NCBI RefSeq assembly: GCF_037975245.1
Contig: NC_092562.1
Span: 21,471,054-21,535,053 of the forward strand
Source: Apostichopus japonicus
Taxonomy: Eukaryota; Echinodermata; Holothuroidea; Aspidochirotida; Stichopodidae
Reading direction: 5' to 3'
DNA: 64,000 bases
How positions within the stretch are numbered: position 1 is the first letter of the stretch; each line of letters begins with the position of its first letter. The notes beneath the pieces are model-generated. The model saw only the letters and a program-made list of their open reading frames with translations, made no database searches and was not told where the DNA came from. The position numbers and the translations under genes are program-made. Positions 25,338 to 37,436 of the stretch are shown piece after piece.

Positions 25338-26168
25338 GTTGGTAGCCTGTAGAAAATGAAAGTGTTGTATTTTACAGTATTTGGAGAAAGGATTTTTGCT
25401 TGTAACTCATCACTCATTTGATATATTCTAGCTCAATTGTTTTTCAACCTTCTATTTCGGTCTTTTAGAGTAATTTGAGCTTATTTTATACTTTCCTTCC
25501 AAAGACACGAAAGCAAATGGGATGATTATATGAAGTTCACGGGAGACTTCAATAACGATGATTAGACAATTTGGTCTGCTAGACCATAATTCTCCTCATA
25601 AAAGTGTTGTGATGACCGAAATATTTTATTTAGCCGGCGGATCCGAGAAATACTAGCAGCGATTGACGAAAACTTGACAGAAACGTCAATTTTGTTACTG
25701 CATATCCAAGGGTTCATTTACGCGTGAAGTGACCTCCTATTGGGCCTGTACATATATTTGACCATCCCACGAGATACGCAACATTAATTTTGATGAAACT
25801 TAACTGAAACACGAATAATTTCTTTCTAACTTTTTAGTAGGAAGTATCTGCTATGCCCTTACACGATAGGACACATTTACAGCGTTGCTGGAAAAGTATG
25901 CCAAAATTCTAGCAGGTATCTGTCATTCACACAAGATGAAAATTGTTTATTTAAGAAGAGCGCCGCAATTACAATAAATAAGTGGCGCCAGAGCTGATCT
26001 ATTCGATCCATGTTCTTAAAACAAACCGACCTATACGTCATGTTTGGCAAATTAGTACGTTGAACTGTGTATATTAATGCCGAGAGCTGAAATTTACTTG
26101 ATTTATGTATATAAGTATGTCGATTAATTCAAACGTATAATGTAGTTATATACATGGACATTCAATCA
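25338..26168. other. Intergenic, nothing recognised
   Basis: AT-rich single-copy-looking sequence without a plausible exon or repeat. Confidence 0.5.
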
Positions 26169-26616
26169 GCGTCCATATCCTAGTTGTTTAGGGCTTCCGA
26201 ATAAAGTGGGAGGCCCTGGTTCGAATCCCGGTGGAGTCTGGAAGTTTTTTCCACTGTTCTTGTATTTCCAACTCACTAGAATTTCAATTATTTATATATT
26301 CATTTGCCTTTGACGTTTATTTTCATCCCATGTAACAGAGTCTGTTCTAAGTATCTCTTTCGAGAGAAGTCCGACTTTATGAATCATAAATGATTTCGAG
26401 TTGGTTAACGGCATCATGATTGATCTTCAGAGTATACTGCAAAGTTTGTCAATAAAACATAACTATACCATTGTTAGATACAAGTGGTAAATACATACAG
26501 TGGAATTATACGACCTTCCTTGCCGGTTTCGAACCTCTGGACATTCAATCAGTGTCCATAGCCTAGTTGGTTATAAGGGTGTCCGCATATAAAGCGGGAG
26601 GCCCGGGTTCGAATCG
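26169..26616 (+). repeat. Dimeric tRNA-derived SINE-like repeat, locus 2
   Basis: This has the same architecture as 2581-3060. A head at 26169-26238 has B box GGTTCGAATCC. It is followed by the complete body (GGAAGTTTTTTCC... to ...GGACATTCAATCA) and then a second head at 26552-26616, cut within its T arm. The head-to-head period is 383 bp. The body is clearly related to that of locus 1 but diverged by substitutions and small insertions, so the two loci are not a recent segmental copy. Confidence 0.8.
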
Positions 26617-28689
26617 GAATATTAGCCTGATTATCACGAACCGTTGACTTCGATCGCCCCCTCTTTTTGAATGTTTACGTAGGCCTATAAAGTCACCGAA
26701 TCTAGTTAGGTGATTTCTTCAACCCCTATTTCCACAGCGATGTGCATGCGCATATCAGTATATCCATATTCGTGTTAGAAAAAGAAGACATTGTAAGTTA
26801 TCCACCGTAGTTCTCAGTATGAAATAAGAGGCGGCTTATCGCAAACACTTTGAATCCACGGGATTTCATAAACGGTATTGATGCAGTTATCTATAAGCGA
26901 GATCAAGGTAGATATGTAGTTATCGCTAGTTTCCTTGTATTCCTTGTATTTTTAAAGAGGATGTTATAACATTATAGTCTACTAATGTTTCTGTTATTGT
27001 TAACTATCATGTTGCATTGCAAAGGAAAGAGTGTCTTAAATTTCCTCGATTGAACAATCAGTGCCGTTTGGTAGTTTAGTGGGAAATATTAATCCATACG
27101 ACTTTGGCAAATGTTTCAAACTCGTAATCCAATATATTTCGTATTAGTTTTTAAGTTTAAAGAATTAAAAGAAGTTAAATTACAGAGTTCATTGAAATAT
27201 CTGGACTTACTGACGAATTTGACTATAGTGATAGACTAGACGAAAAAAATAAGTCCAATATTTTCATTATTTTCAAATTCTGATCTGCAGTTTATCACCG
27301 TAGATGACACGGTTTTATTTTGTTGACGTTCAACCAGATCAGTAAATAACTTGCTTGTGATTGGTAGGTGCTAAATCGTGCAGCGCGGGAAGTTCACAAC
27401 AGGTTCATTGACAACGAAATTTAGTGAAACTTTAGACGACGCTTTACAAACCGAAGTACATATCTATCCTCTTTTTCTTCTTCAAATTTCAAATCATTTA
27501 TTCAACCAATGTAAAAATTATTACATATCGAAAATCAAAACGTTCCTCCTGCTCCGTAATTATGTGTAAGAAATTTATAAAAAAATATTGTGAAGAAATA
27601 TATATAAAAAAATATGTAAAAATATAACAATTTAAGAAGTATGTAAAGGTATGCCAAAAAGTGTAAGAGGTGTAAGAGATCTTAAAAGTGAAGGAAATAA
27701 TCAAATGCAAATTTGTAAAAATATGTAGAAAAAAGCTGAAAAGTGTGAAAAAGTGCAAAACTAGAAATACTAGCATAAAAACTAAAAGAAAATGCAGATA
27801 CCCGTTATGACGAATTAAATAATTTCACAGCAGATGGGGAAAACTATCCATTAGACGTTTATTTCCCCTAAAAGTACGGAGACGGCGATTTGAAGGTATG
27901 ATCAAATTAAAATAACCATTAACAGGGTGATTCGAATCACTCATAATTTTGTCAAATCTCTTAGCGGTCCGTTTCTATAGATATATCGTGTGCAGCGAGG
28001 CTCGTATCAATGATTTTATTCCAATACATAGATAGAAGTTTCCAACTGCATGGTATATCCTACCCACCACATGATAGCTGAGATCTTGGCCTATCATGGC
28101 ACTTGCAAACTTTCATATCATGACCGTTTAGATTTTGAGCTACAAGAGGAGCAAGATTAGCATACTGAACCCCCACCCTTCCATCTGCTCGCTCGGAGTA
28201 ATATCAACATTTAACCAAAGATTTTTTTTAAATGGTTCATATCACCTTCGATCCTCCCTATTTTCACACCATCTGTACTTTAAATTACGCTCTTTCATAT
28301 AGAGGCAGAACAAATAATGACAGTAACTGATAACATGCTTAAACAAGCTTTACCTTAAATATCGTCGGAACATAGGGATGTCCCATTTTGACAACTTGAG
28401 AACGATTTAAAAGAAAATCTAAGATCCAATTACAAATACAAACAGAGAGCTTGAGGTCATTGATGATTTTAAAATGCAGTTTAGAAATACGACTCTGGCA
28501 TAAGATTTCTTCTCTTCAAGGTGCTGCAACATTTCATGTTAGTTAATAGAAATTGCATCATCAACACATCTGCTGGATTTGTAAGCAAATTGGAAAGTAT
28601 CAAGTTTCTTTGGCAGCTTAGCTAGAATTCAAGAACTTTAAAACCTGTTTTTCGAAACATTTCATGATAACGGACGTAAGTGCTTGAAC
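26617..28689. other. Intergenic, no gene seen
   Basis: AT-rich sequence, including a very A/T-biased block at about 27500-27790 made of AAAAATATGTAAAAATA-like words. No convincing exon on either strand. Confidence 0.5.
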
Positions 28690-29039
28690 GGACGTAAGTG
28701 CGGATGCCCCCCCCCCACCCTTGACGGACTCAAATGGACTACTGGCGCCCTTTTCAGCTTTTCACCACTTTTTACTTATTTACTTTTTTGTTGCGCTCTC
28801 ATCTACCTATTGACATTTTTCACATTTTGTTGGCGATGACACCTATTTATTCTTTTAAATCTGCAAATTAGCAAGGCAGGGAAAGGATCATTTCCGGCGA
28901 TCTAGGGAACATTTTTACTCAGTAAATTTCTTTTCGCTCTGCGCCAACCTGTGGTGGCGCTCCGCTTAGATATTGTCGAAAGTGCCCCTACAGACCATTC
29001 CCGCCCCCCCCCCCGACAAATACCCCTAGCTCCGCCACT
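28690..29039 (-). mobile_element. hAT-like element fragment ending CAGTGGCGGAGC
   Basis: Read on the minus strand it starts CAGTGGCGGAGCTAGGGG (29039 leftwards), an end type common among hAT elements, followed by a poly-G tract. It contains one copy of the shared module (28885-28976). The opposite end could not be found, so the left limit is a guess and the copy is probably truncated. Confidence 0.6.
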
Positions 29040-30529
29040 GGATAGGGAATAAGCATCATCGGGATAAGCTGATTTGGTAGGACCCTTATTGAGTAGTAAG
29101 GTTAATACTTGACCAGAGAGCCCGGAGAGTCGATATTTTTTTGATCCCTGGATTCAAATTTGTTATCAACTCGGAGACGGTAAGTCCTTTTTGCATCCCT
29201 AAGGCTTATGGCCTTTTTTAGAGTTGACCTAGCTTGCCAATACGATCCTGATCTCCTGACAAAAGCGCACGTAATGCGTTACAGTGTTTGTGTAGTCATC
29301 CAAATCATTCTGGCTTTAAAATACACTCCAATCAGTGCACTCAAAACAGTTGCGTAACTCGTCGACAGCGAACTGAGGCCACAATGTGACATTCTTGTTT
29401 TATATGAAGAAATAGGGAGGACTACAGAGTGATCAGAACTACCGAGTAGTGCTCAAATGGATTTGTAAGCCGATGTAAGCCATACAATATAAGAACGATC
29501 GAGAGTTATAATTTTGCCCGGAGTTTGGACTAGTAACATGTTGCTTAAAGATTGGTATAGCACTTTTTTTCAGATAAGCTCTGCTAAATAACTCTAGCAA
29601 CAATGGGATCACGGGTTTTCATAGTCAGAGATAACTTCAGTCAGATCACCGAGAGTAACAGTATAGTGTTCGCGTTAGGTTGGATGTAAATTGATGTCAC
29701 GGTAACCGATGAAAATTCAAATATAATAGTTATATATTTTAGATCCATGCTACATAATTTAGATATAAATCTTAACATCGGAACACCACTTGTTGTTAAC
29801 CATGAAACACAAGCAGGGGTTAGGAGCCGGGGGGGGGGGGGCACCGGGGGCACATGCCTCTACCTTTTTTTCCAAAATAGCAAATGTGACCTACTGGCAA
29901 ATAAAATGTGCCCCTTTAATATATCTTAAGCCTTTGTTAATTTGTTAGTATTTTATTTTCATTATTCACGTGCACCATAATAGCATAGATAGCATACTAA
30001 CACATCATATATATTTAAGTGATAAGGCCGGTGTGTATCAGTTTATAGCATAACGAGTGGTGGTTAATTGTGGTGTGATGTTGTCCCCCCCCCACCCCCA
30101 CTTTTTGGAAGCTTCATACCCCCTGTGCAGAAAGCAAAGTACAAGGCAATGACACGCATGATAGAAAAAGTACAATTTCTGCGTGATTTTCGTCGAGAAG
30201 CGAACGATACTTGTAGGTTATTGACAAATGTTGACTCCCAATCCCACACAATCCGATGTTTACCAGCCTTCGCAATGCTTTGAACCGGTTTGTTAATCTT
30301 CGAAGAGCATTACGCTATGTAAAGCTTGGAAGACTCCTGACGAGTACAATGTCGCATCAGTGTCTCTGGATGAACTAACGGGGAAGTTTCACGCCTGGCA
30401 CAAGAGCTGGAAACTTGTCACATTGCATATTACACTATAGCGCAAATAAAGTTGCAATGTCAACTAAACAAATATGGTATAGTTAATGCCGGTATTAATT
30501 TTATTTAATGTCGGTATTAATTAAGGGGC
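29040..30529. other. Intergenic, no gene seen
   Basis: AT-rich sequence with a poly-G run at about 29830-29841 and a poly-C run at about 30085. No supported exon. Confidence 0.5.
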
Positions 30530-30799
30530 AAGGGGGCAGCCCCCCATGAGCTTACTTTTGTATGTTTTTATGATATCGCTAGTAATTTCAAAAAAGAAAA
30601 TGCTAAGATGCAACTTACAAGGCCTGGGAAGTGCCATTTCCAGCGATCTGGGAGGCATTTTCAGCCAAAATTTTCTTTTACGCTTCGCGCCAACTCATGG
30701 CGCTACGCTTAGATATCTTGCAATGCCGTATCTACCGCTCTGAGAGTTTGCCTACAGTTTCGCCCCTCCCTTGGCAAATTATACGCGCTTGGCGGAAAG
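30530..30799. mobile_element. Interrupted hAT-like element, left part
   Basis: From a GGGGGCAGCCCCCC start it closely follows the interior of 24370-24670: ATGATATTGCTAGT-like words, then the module copy at 30618-30714, then CCCTCCCTTGGCAAATT. The complete element at 30800-31699 has inserted into it. Its continuation on the far side (31708 onward) is short or lost. Confidence 0.6.
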
Positions 30800-31699
30800 C
30801 AGGCGCGGCGGAACGCGAAAATTATTGGGGGGGGGGGGGGCTAATGTGTGGAGACTATCTAAGCGGAGCGCCACCATCGGTTGGCGCGGAGCGTACAAGA
30901 AAATTTTGGGGGTTTTCAAACCCCCAGATGGCCGGAAACGGCACTTCCCGAGTGTTTTATGCTGCGAATACCTAGCCCTAAAATATGGGTCTCAAGCCTG
31001 CAGTTTCTCAGATAGCACGTTAAAATCTGTAAAAACATTGTAAGTTGTATATACGATGGTGTTTCAAGAGAGCAGCTATAACTCGTAATGTATACTCGCA
31101 AAGACGTTTTTGAGTGTGGTAAATTACTACTTGCAATTAAATGCAATAATTAAATAAATGTCATAAGAAAAAACAGAAAGTCAACAAATGGGTAATTCCA
31201 AAACCATGTGCAGTTGCCAACAAATTTCTATGAACCAAGCACTGTCACGAATGCATGTATACCCTATACACAGGTGAAATGCTAATATTGTGCTTTTGTA
31301 CGTTAAATAATTGATTGCGTTTAAACATAGAGCCATGTTCCACGCCTTGCGTATACTCGTATAGTGTAAACGCAAATTTTGATGAGTGTAGCGTTTAGCT
31401 TATTACAATCTTATTTAAAACACTAATATTCGATGAGGCCGGTTATGATACAGACAATCAATGTGGTCTATTGCCAGGGGACGGGCCGAGGGTCCTCCCA
31501 GCATTTACTAAAATTATTACACCTAAATAGTATACGTGTGCATCGGACAGATCAACAAGTATATATACATTGAAAAATGGGCAGATGCACGTTTCGGAGC
31601 CTTGGTAAATATTGGGGGGCTTATCATGCATTTGCTCCCTCAAATTTTTCATTGGGGGGCTGTGCCCCCCAAGCCCCCCCCCCCGTTCCGCCGCCACTG
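30800..31699 (+). mobile_element. hAT-type MITE with perfect 8-bp target duplication
   Basis: The termini are CAGGCGCGGCGGAACG and, inverted from the right end, CAGTGGCGGCGGAACG (14 of 16 identical). Both flanks read GCGGAAAG (30792-30799 and 31700-31707). This exact 8-bp target duplication fixes the 900-bp element. It has poly-G inside both ends and a shared-module copy at 30861-30952. No transposase frame is present. An 8-bp duplication with CA...TG ends is diagnostic of hAT-type insertion. Confidence 0.92.
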
Positions 31700-33463
31700 G
31701 CGGAAAGTGCATTACAAAACCGCGATGGGTTTCGGGTACGTAGCTCCCGGAAGAAGCAGCATATTTTATTTTTTAAATGTAGACGAAAGCCTGAAGCAGA
31801 GACACCGTTTTTAATTTCTTATTTTACCTCACGGTTGTATTATTATCCTTATGTTTAGAATGTAATGCCTACGCTTAAATCGGCTCCAATTTTGGGACCG
31901 GCTTGGCATCGATTTGAGCCCCCCCCCCCCATTTCTACCCACCCGTATGTTCGCCCCAGTATAACAGCAGTCCAAGAAAACAGAAACATTAAGAAAGTTA
32001 TTATAATATTCATTTATTATTTGTATGTTAAAAGTATAATACAAAACAATATATCTTTTAAGCCTGTATACAGCCGGCTTTGTAATTTCGTTCTCCTTTT
32101 AGCCGGCATATTTGCTTTTAACTGCACATAATTGCCAAGATGACCAAAATGAGGTGCTTCTATAGTATGAGTACGGTATAGATAGTTTCATATCTATGTG
32201 AGAGTATATTCTATAGAAACAAGCCGTCATAATTTGAATTCAGTTATAGCTTCTGTAAGTCAAAGGTATGCAGTTAAGCAGTAGATCCTGTTTGTACTAT
32301 ATACATACAACGGCATCATATTTCTTTAGTTGTCTTGACGCCGGGCTTTCTTATCGCAAAATGTTTCCAGTTACTGCTTATCAAAACAGAAGTAGTCTTC
32401 TGCGGACTTTGTTCTGTTTGTTGTTCGATCGATTCACGGTGTATCCGACTGCATATATACACTCAGTCTTATAAGAAGTATAACCATATCACTGTATAGT
32501 TGTATAGTTAAGGAAATAAAATAAACAGGCTACAAACTTCTCAGACCTACAAATATTGTCGTTTAACTTTACAAATCAGCAGGTCGATTTCATCCATGAA
32601 AGACTATAGTTTCGGTTCAATTCAAACTTTGGGAAACTTGACACTGAATATTTTACATATTTGCTGACTCGGGAACTTCATCGCAATATAACGGTAAGTA
32701 CGGAAACTATATATAACCGGTAGCCTTCATATAGCTACATGCCGGGTTATCGGTGATACCTATTGTTGACTTACAATAACATATTTTGGATGTTGGCTCA
32801 AAATATTAAGAACCCATAAACGTTCAAATGGCTGTTTTCATATCTGGTATATTAATTGTAATATGAACCAATAGTTGTAACAACCGATGAATGATAGCTA
32901 GCTACGAAAACGGAAAAGGAAAGAAAAGGGTGTATTTTACAATTTAACATTGAATCTATACTTTCATCAATTAAAGAATTCTACATTTCAAGGAAGTTCC
33001 AACAAAACAAGTGCATCTTGGATTATGCACGGGGTACCCAAGCGAAACTTTGTAATTCTAAATATAGTAACGATTTTTCAGAGGGCGTTTGTTATAATAT
33101 ATGTGTGTCTGCCTATTATTACTGATTCCGCGAAGTACCGTTTTTATAGTGGCCCGTGAGTGACTCGAGTAGGCCTAATTAGTCACCGTGTTAACGACAC
33201 CATGTATTAAACATTATATGTGTACGAGGGTCTATGTCTGCTTTAAATGTCGTTTTAATTATAGCTATAATGCTGTGTTGATGAGTAGAAATATTGAACT
33301 GAGCCATGCGCATCCGGCAAAACGGCGCAGGGTAGGCCTAATTGAAAGTGCCGCTGGTTTCATTTTCGTAATGAAAAAGATTTAAGGTGAAAACTGATTC
33401 AACAAAACAAATATTACTATATGTTTGAAGGGTGCGCGTATCATTGCCAATGAGAATCCGGTA
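31700..33463. other. Intergenic, no gene seen
   Basis: AT-rich sequence with a poly-C run at 31919-31930. No supported exon, RNA gene or repeat array. Confidence 0.5.
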
Positions 33464-33471
33464 CACGATTT

Positions 33472-34331
33472 CATGGGCGGCGATCCTGGGGGGGGGGGGG
33501 GGAGGGGGGATATATCCCCCATGAAAATGGGTGGAGGGGATGTAATACACCATATCCCCCCCTCCAAATGCCAGGGATAAGAATATTTTCATGCCTACAT
33601 TTATGCATCATCGTGAATGTACGGCTCTTTTTTAGCTTCATTTCTCGCCTACCATAAACGCAGTGCGATCTTTTCAAATAAACCGTCTTTATAAAGCAAG
33701 AATAGTTGACTGTAGGCTTCATTGGCCCTATAACAAGAAAATGTATTATTGCGCCCACGGTATTGATATAGTACATATATGCACACTCATAGTATTCATA
33801 TAGGCACTATAGTAGGCCTACACACGTACATGTTCCCTCGAACAGCTGAGAATCTCATGTTACCAGGGTAATGCTTAATGCACGTTTCACCTGGATGCCT
33901 TAGCAATCGGTACCTAGGAATGTAACTATGTGTAATTGTGTATTGCATGTGTATAGGCCTATAATAGCCTGCGTGAGGTCATTTTCTTCATCGAATAATA
34001 TAAAAGAGCTCTCGAAGATTCTAACGTAGCGCCTGAAACAAGATTGACAGGGGCAATTTTCCCAAAATAACACCCGAAATTAAAAAAAAAAAGTATTTTG
34101 GATCCTGATTGTGAGATATTTCGGACATGATATCCCTATTTTAAAGTTGGGAATATGCCGCTTGGAAACCTCGGGAAGTGCCGTTTCCGGCCATCTAGAG
34201 GGTTTGTAAATCCCAAAATTTTCTTGTACGCTTCGCGCCAACCAATGGTGGCGCTACGCTTCATAAGGCTCTGATAGTCAACAAGGTCATATCCCCCCCC
34301 CCCCACTCGGAAGTACGGATCGCCGCCCATG
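33472..34331 (-). mobile_element. hAT-type MITE, copy II (CATGGGCGGCGATCC ends)
   Basis: The ends are CATGGGCGGCGATCC and its inverse. Both flanks are CACGATTT (33464-33471 and 34332-34339), a perfect 8-bp target duplication. The 860-bp body is the reverse complement of 13039-13885 with few differences, mainly in G-run length and scattered substitutions. The shared module lies at 34169-34260. The high similarity suggests recent movement of this family. Confidence 0.93.
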
Positions 34332-34339
34332 CACGATTT

Positions 34340-34939
34340 AAGCTACTATAAGAGGCCTATACAGTCGAGCAGTCTCGATCTAATGTTAGACACAGCTGCC
34401 CTTAAATCACGTGTTTCTTCTGATTATTTGCATTTCTGTTCTAAGATTGGAGTAATTGCATGACCAAATCGCTATCAAGGAAGGTTTCCACTGTGTGTAT
34501 TAAAACGTAGGCCGAACTACGTAAAAATCCGGATTTTATTAAAACTCTATTCGTCCAACCGGACGTACGCTGATACACCGTTGGAGGACCGGACGACGTG
34601 TGGCCGATAACCATAAAGTCGAGGTGTGCGCTAGGATAAGAACCTGGCAAGAACTGTCCAAAAACACAATCCGCAAAATATCTTAAAGCATGATATGAGA
34701 CGAGTGCACTGTAGGCCGACAGTACGTACACTCGGCTCGTATCATGGGTTATATCTTGATGGTAATTTTATCACGACAAAGTACCCCCTAGACCCGCGCG
34801 TCTTTGGCCATGATCCCCTCCCCACCTACACACATGTCTATGAGGGGAAATCCCTGTGCAATCCATTAATCGAAACTATATCAATGGTCCCACCCGGACC
34901 ACTATGTACTGTAACGTGGTCGGTAAAGGAGGTCCTCGA
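34340..34939. other. Intergenic, nothing recognised
   Basis: Single-copy-looking sequence; the open frames are short and unsupported. Confidence 0.5.
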
Positions 34940-35308
34940 TTAAATTGTGTGAAGACTCGCGCACAAAAAAACGTCTCATGCCGGTAATCCGACCTAGTTT
35001 CGAATGAGGTGTAACAGAAGTGTTAGACACCACCACCGGTCCCAGAAAATACACACACAGCTTGCTACCGTCAGTAATTAGACAATAGTGTACAGTCAAT
35101 ACATACAGCTACGGTCAATACCCACAACACAGTGTACATAGCAGCGATGGACATATCTAGGTCTAGATAAAAGATAACAAGGTAGCACGTTTCATTACTG
35201 TCTGCATTTTGTAGCGACAAGAGGAAAACTTCACTTGCAAGCAACGGGAAGTTAACTTTTCCAGAGCGCGGCACGTATGCGGTTTGGGCAAGTCTTCAAT
35301 GCCTTTAA
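34940..35308 (+). mobile_element. TTAA-flanked MITE family B, copy 1
   Basis: About 360 bp between TTAA at 34940-34943 and TTAA at 35305-35308. The subterminal inverted repeat is TGAAGACTCGCGCA at the left and, inverted, TTGAAGACTTGCCCA at the right. The same sequence recurs at 42886-43244 with about one change per ten bases. It has no coding capacity. Confidence 0.75.
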
Positions 35309-36854
35309 GTGCATGGACATTATGGTCCGGGAGGAATACTCAGACTGACCAGGGAGTTGTTATATTAGGATACACTCTGGAAGAACCATAGATTATGTTA
35401 TACATTTAAATTAACACACGGTGTGCAGTTAACATAAAACGATAACGTCACCAACATACAACAATAACATATCCTAACTTAAATCATTGTAACGCCTTCG
35501 TTTCTTACACTGTGCGTTAATTATGATCCCCTAGCTACACTCACAAATAGACACATAACCAATTAAATTTATTATTGATATATTCGTCTCAGTTTGCCTA
35601 TATCTGGATATCCTTTATTTGTATGAAAGAGGCGTTCCACTTTCTTGGGACATATGACGAGGCTTTTTGAAGGGTTACATAAACACGGTAGCGGTCAAGC
35701 CATAGTTAACGGTTCAATGATTAGCCTACAAGTGGCAATTTGAGTGACAAGTCAACTTTGAAATTTGAACTAAGAATAGGTGTGGAAGTCTAGGGCTGCC
35801 GCGGGTGGCTTCCTCTCATATTTGCAGGCTGTACATGGTCTGCCTACATAAGCGTCCATACATAGAGTATACAGTAGAAAGAGCGATCTATAGCTATTCA
35901 GAAAGACGAGGCTACTTGTTGATATGAACTCGCGGAAGTCCTTCAATTAAAACGAAGCTGAAAGTATACAACACAGCGGCCTCCTGATTATCAAAACTAG
36001 CCAACGAATTGATTGATAAGCAGAGCTAGTATTTCCACCTTTTTCGGAAACGCTCGATGACAAGCGCGTTGCAACGTATAGAGGCAACATGTTCGGCACG
36101 TTACTATTTGTTTTCAGTTTTACTAGTGGTGATATGCTCGGCTACCTTTAGGCCAGTTGGATTTTACACCCAAGTGTTTTGAATGAAAGATTTCAAGTGT
36201 AGTCTGCGTTCACCGTAATTCTTGGAAGTTTTCCACGGCACAATGCAAGAAATTATCATCAGGGCCGAATTACACACTGTAGAGGTGTGTGGGTGTTCAT
36301 AAATGTGCATGTACAGTAGCTGCCAGGAATATCGACTCCGAAGTTAAAAACTTTCTTTTTGAATCATGCAGTATCCTGTGCATGTGCCTAGTATTGGGTT
36401 ATACTCATGAATACCTAACAGCACTCACTATACATCAGTGCATGCAAGGAATGTGTAACTTGAGTGTCTTTTGGGGAAAAAAACTGCTCATCGATTTGAG
36501 AACATTACATTTCGAACTTCTGGCACAGCCACTGCTGGGGTATAACATTTCTGAAATAACGTTTAGCCCATAGACTTTTCCCAGTGCATGTGGTAGCAGT
36601 TCGAAACATGGCGGTAAGTTTCTCTTTGCGTTTGAAAGTCAAAGTACTAATAGCATGTTTGTTGTTTTCTTCGATGTAACGATGTTGTAAACGTACTGAC
36701 GTAGACTGCGTTACAATTGTCAAGGATGCTCGACTTGTGTGTTTGGCCACCTAGGTCTTTATCCAGCTCACCTAGTCACCAACAATTGAGTTCTTCACCA
36801 TGATACTAGTGTATGTTTCCCAAAGTCGAGTCTCCTTCATATTGTACTAGCCTA
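35309..36854. other. Intergenic, no supported gene
   Basis: Mostly single-copy sequence. An ATGGCG followed by a good donor (GTAAGTTT) at 36608-36613 could be a tiny first exon, but nothing downstream joins to it. I do not call it. Confidence 0.45.
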
Positions 36855-36871
36855 CTCCAATATGGAATGAT

Positions 36872-37436
36872 ATGTTCATGCATGGGAATGTTATTAATGG
36901 TTCTGCATCTTCTAGGAAGCTCTCACGCCTATTTAATCTGGTTTGTTTTGGTTATGAGGGCTATACTAGGATGATTAGTTCCTTAAAGAGTGTTCCTTAT
37001 TATAGGCGGTTACAACTGTTGAATCTCGCCACACTGGAGCTTATGAGGTTACGTGGGGACTTGATTCAGGTTTTCAAGATTGTGTATGGTTTTGACAAGT
37101 TATCCTTTACCGACTTTTTCATGTTTGCTAACAGTAGTTGTACCAGAGGTCATTGTCTTAAACTCCAAAATTCACATAGTAGGATTAATATTTGGCATAA
37201 CTTTTTTTCTAATAGGGTTGTGAATGAGTGGAACGGTTTGCCTGAGAAAGTTGTACTTGCAAGTATGTGTCAATGGGTTTAAGAATGCTTTGAACAAGCA
37301 CTTTAAGCATTGTAATCGGGTCTGAGTGTGTGTTTGTGTCTTCAGTTTTTTTCTCTCTCTGTAGGGTCCTTGACGGGGACTTAAGTGTCCCTCCTGATCC
37401 TTATTTCTACTAAACTAAACTAAACTAAACTAAACT
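36872..37436 (+). mobile_element. 5'-truncated LINE (non-LTR retrotransposon), C-terminal end and tail
   Basis: The frame at 36872-37282 matches the region after the reverse-transcriptase core of CR1/L2/Jockey-type LINEs. It shows YRRLQLLNLATLELMRLRGD, then LIQVFKIVYGFD, then TRGHCLKLQNSHSR and NFFSNRVVNEWNGLPEKVV. Near 37260 a frameshift moves the last part (VNGFKNALNKHFKHC, ending TGA at 37323-37325) into another frame. A 3' tail of about five ACTAA units ends at 37436. It is a dead, 5'-truncated copy. The clade is uncertain. Confidence 0.87.

Noticed and set aside
36589-36613. Possible tiny first exon ATGGCG followed by GTAAGT
   Set aside because: A two-codon match to a start and a donor is expected by chance, and no downstream exon in the next 5 kb continues it.
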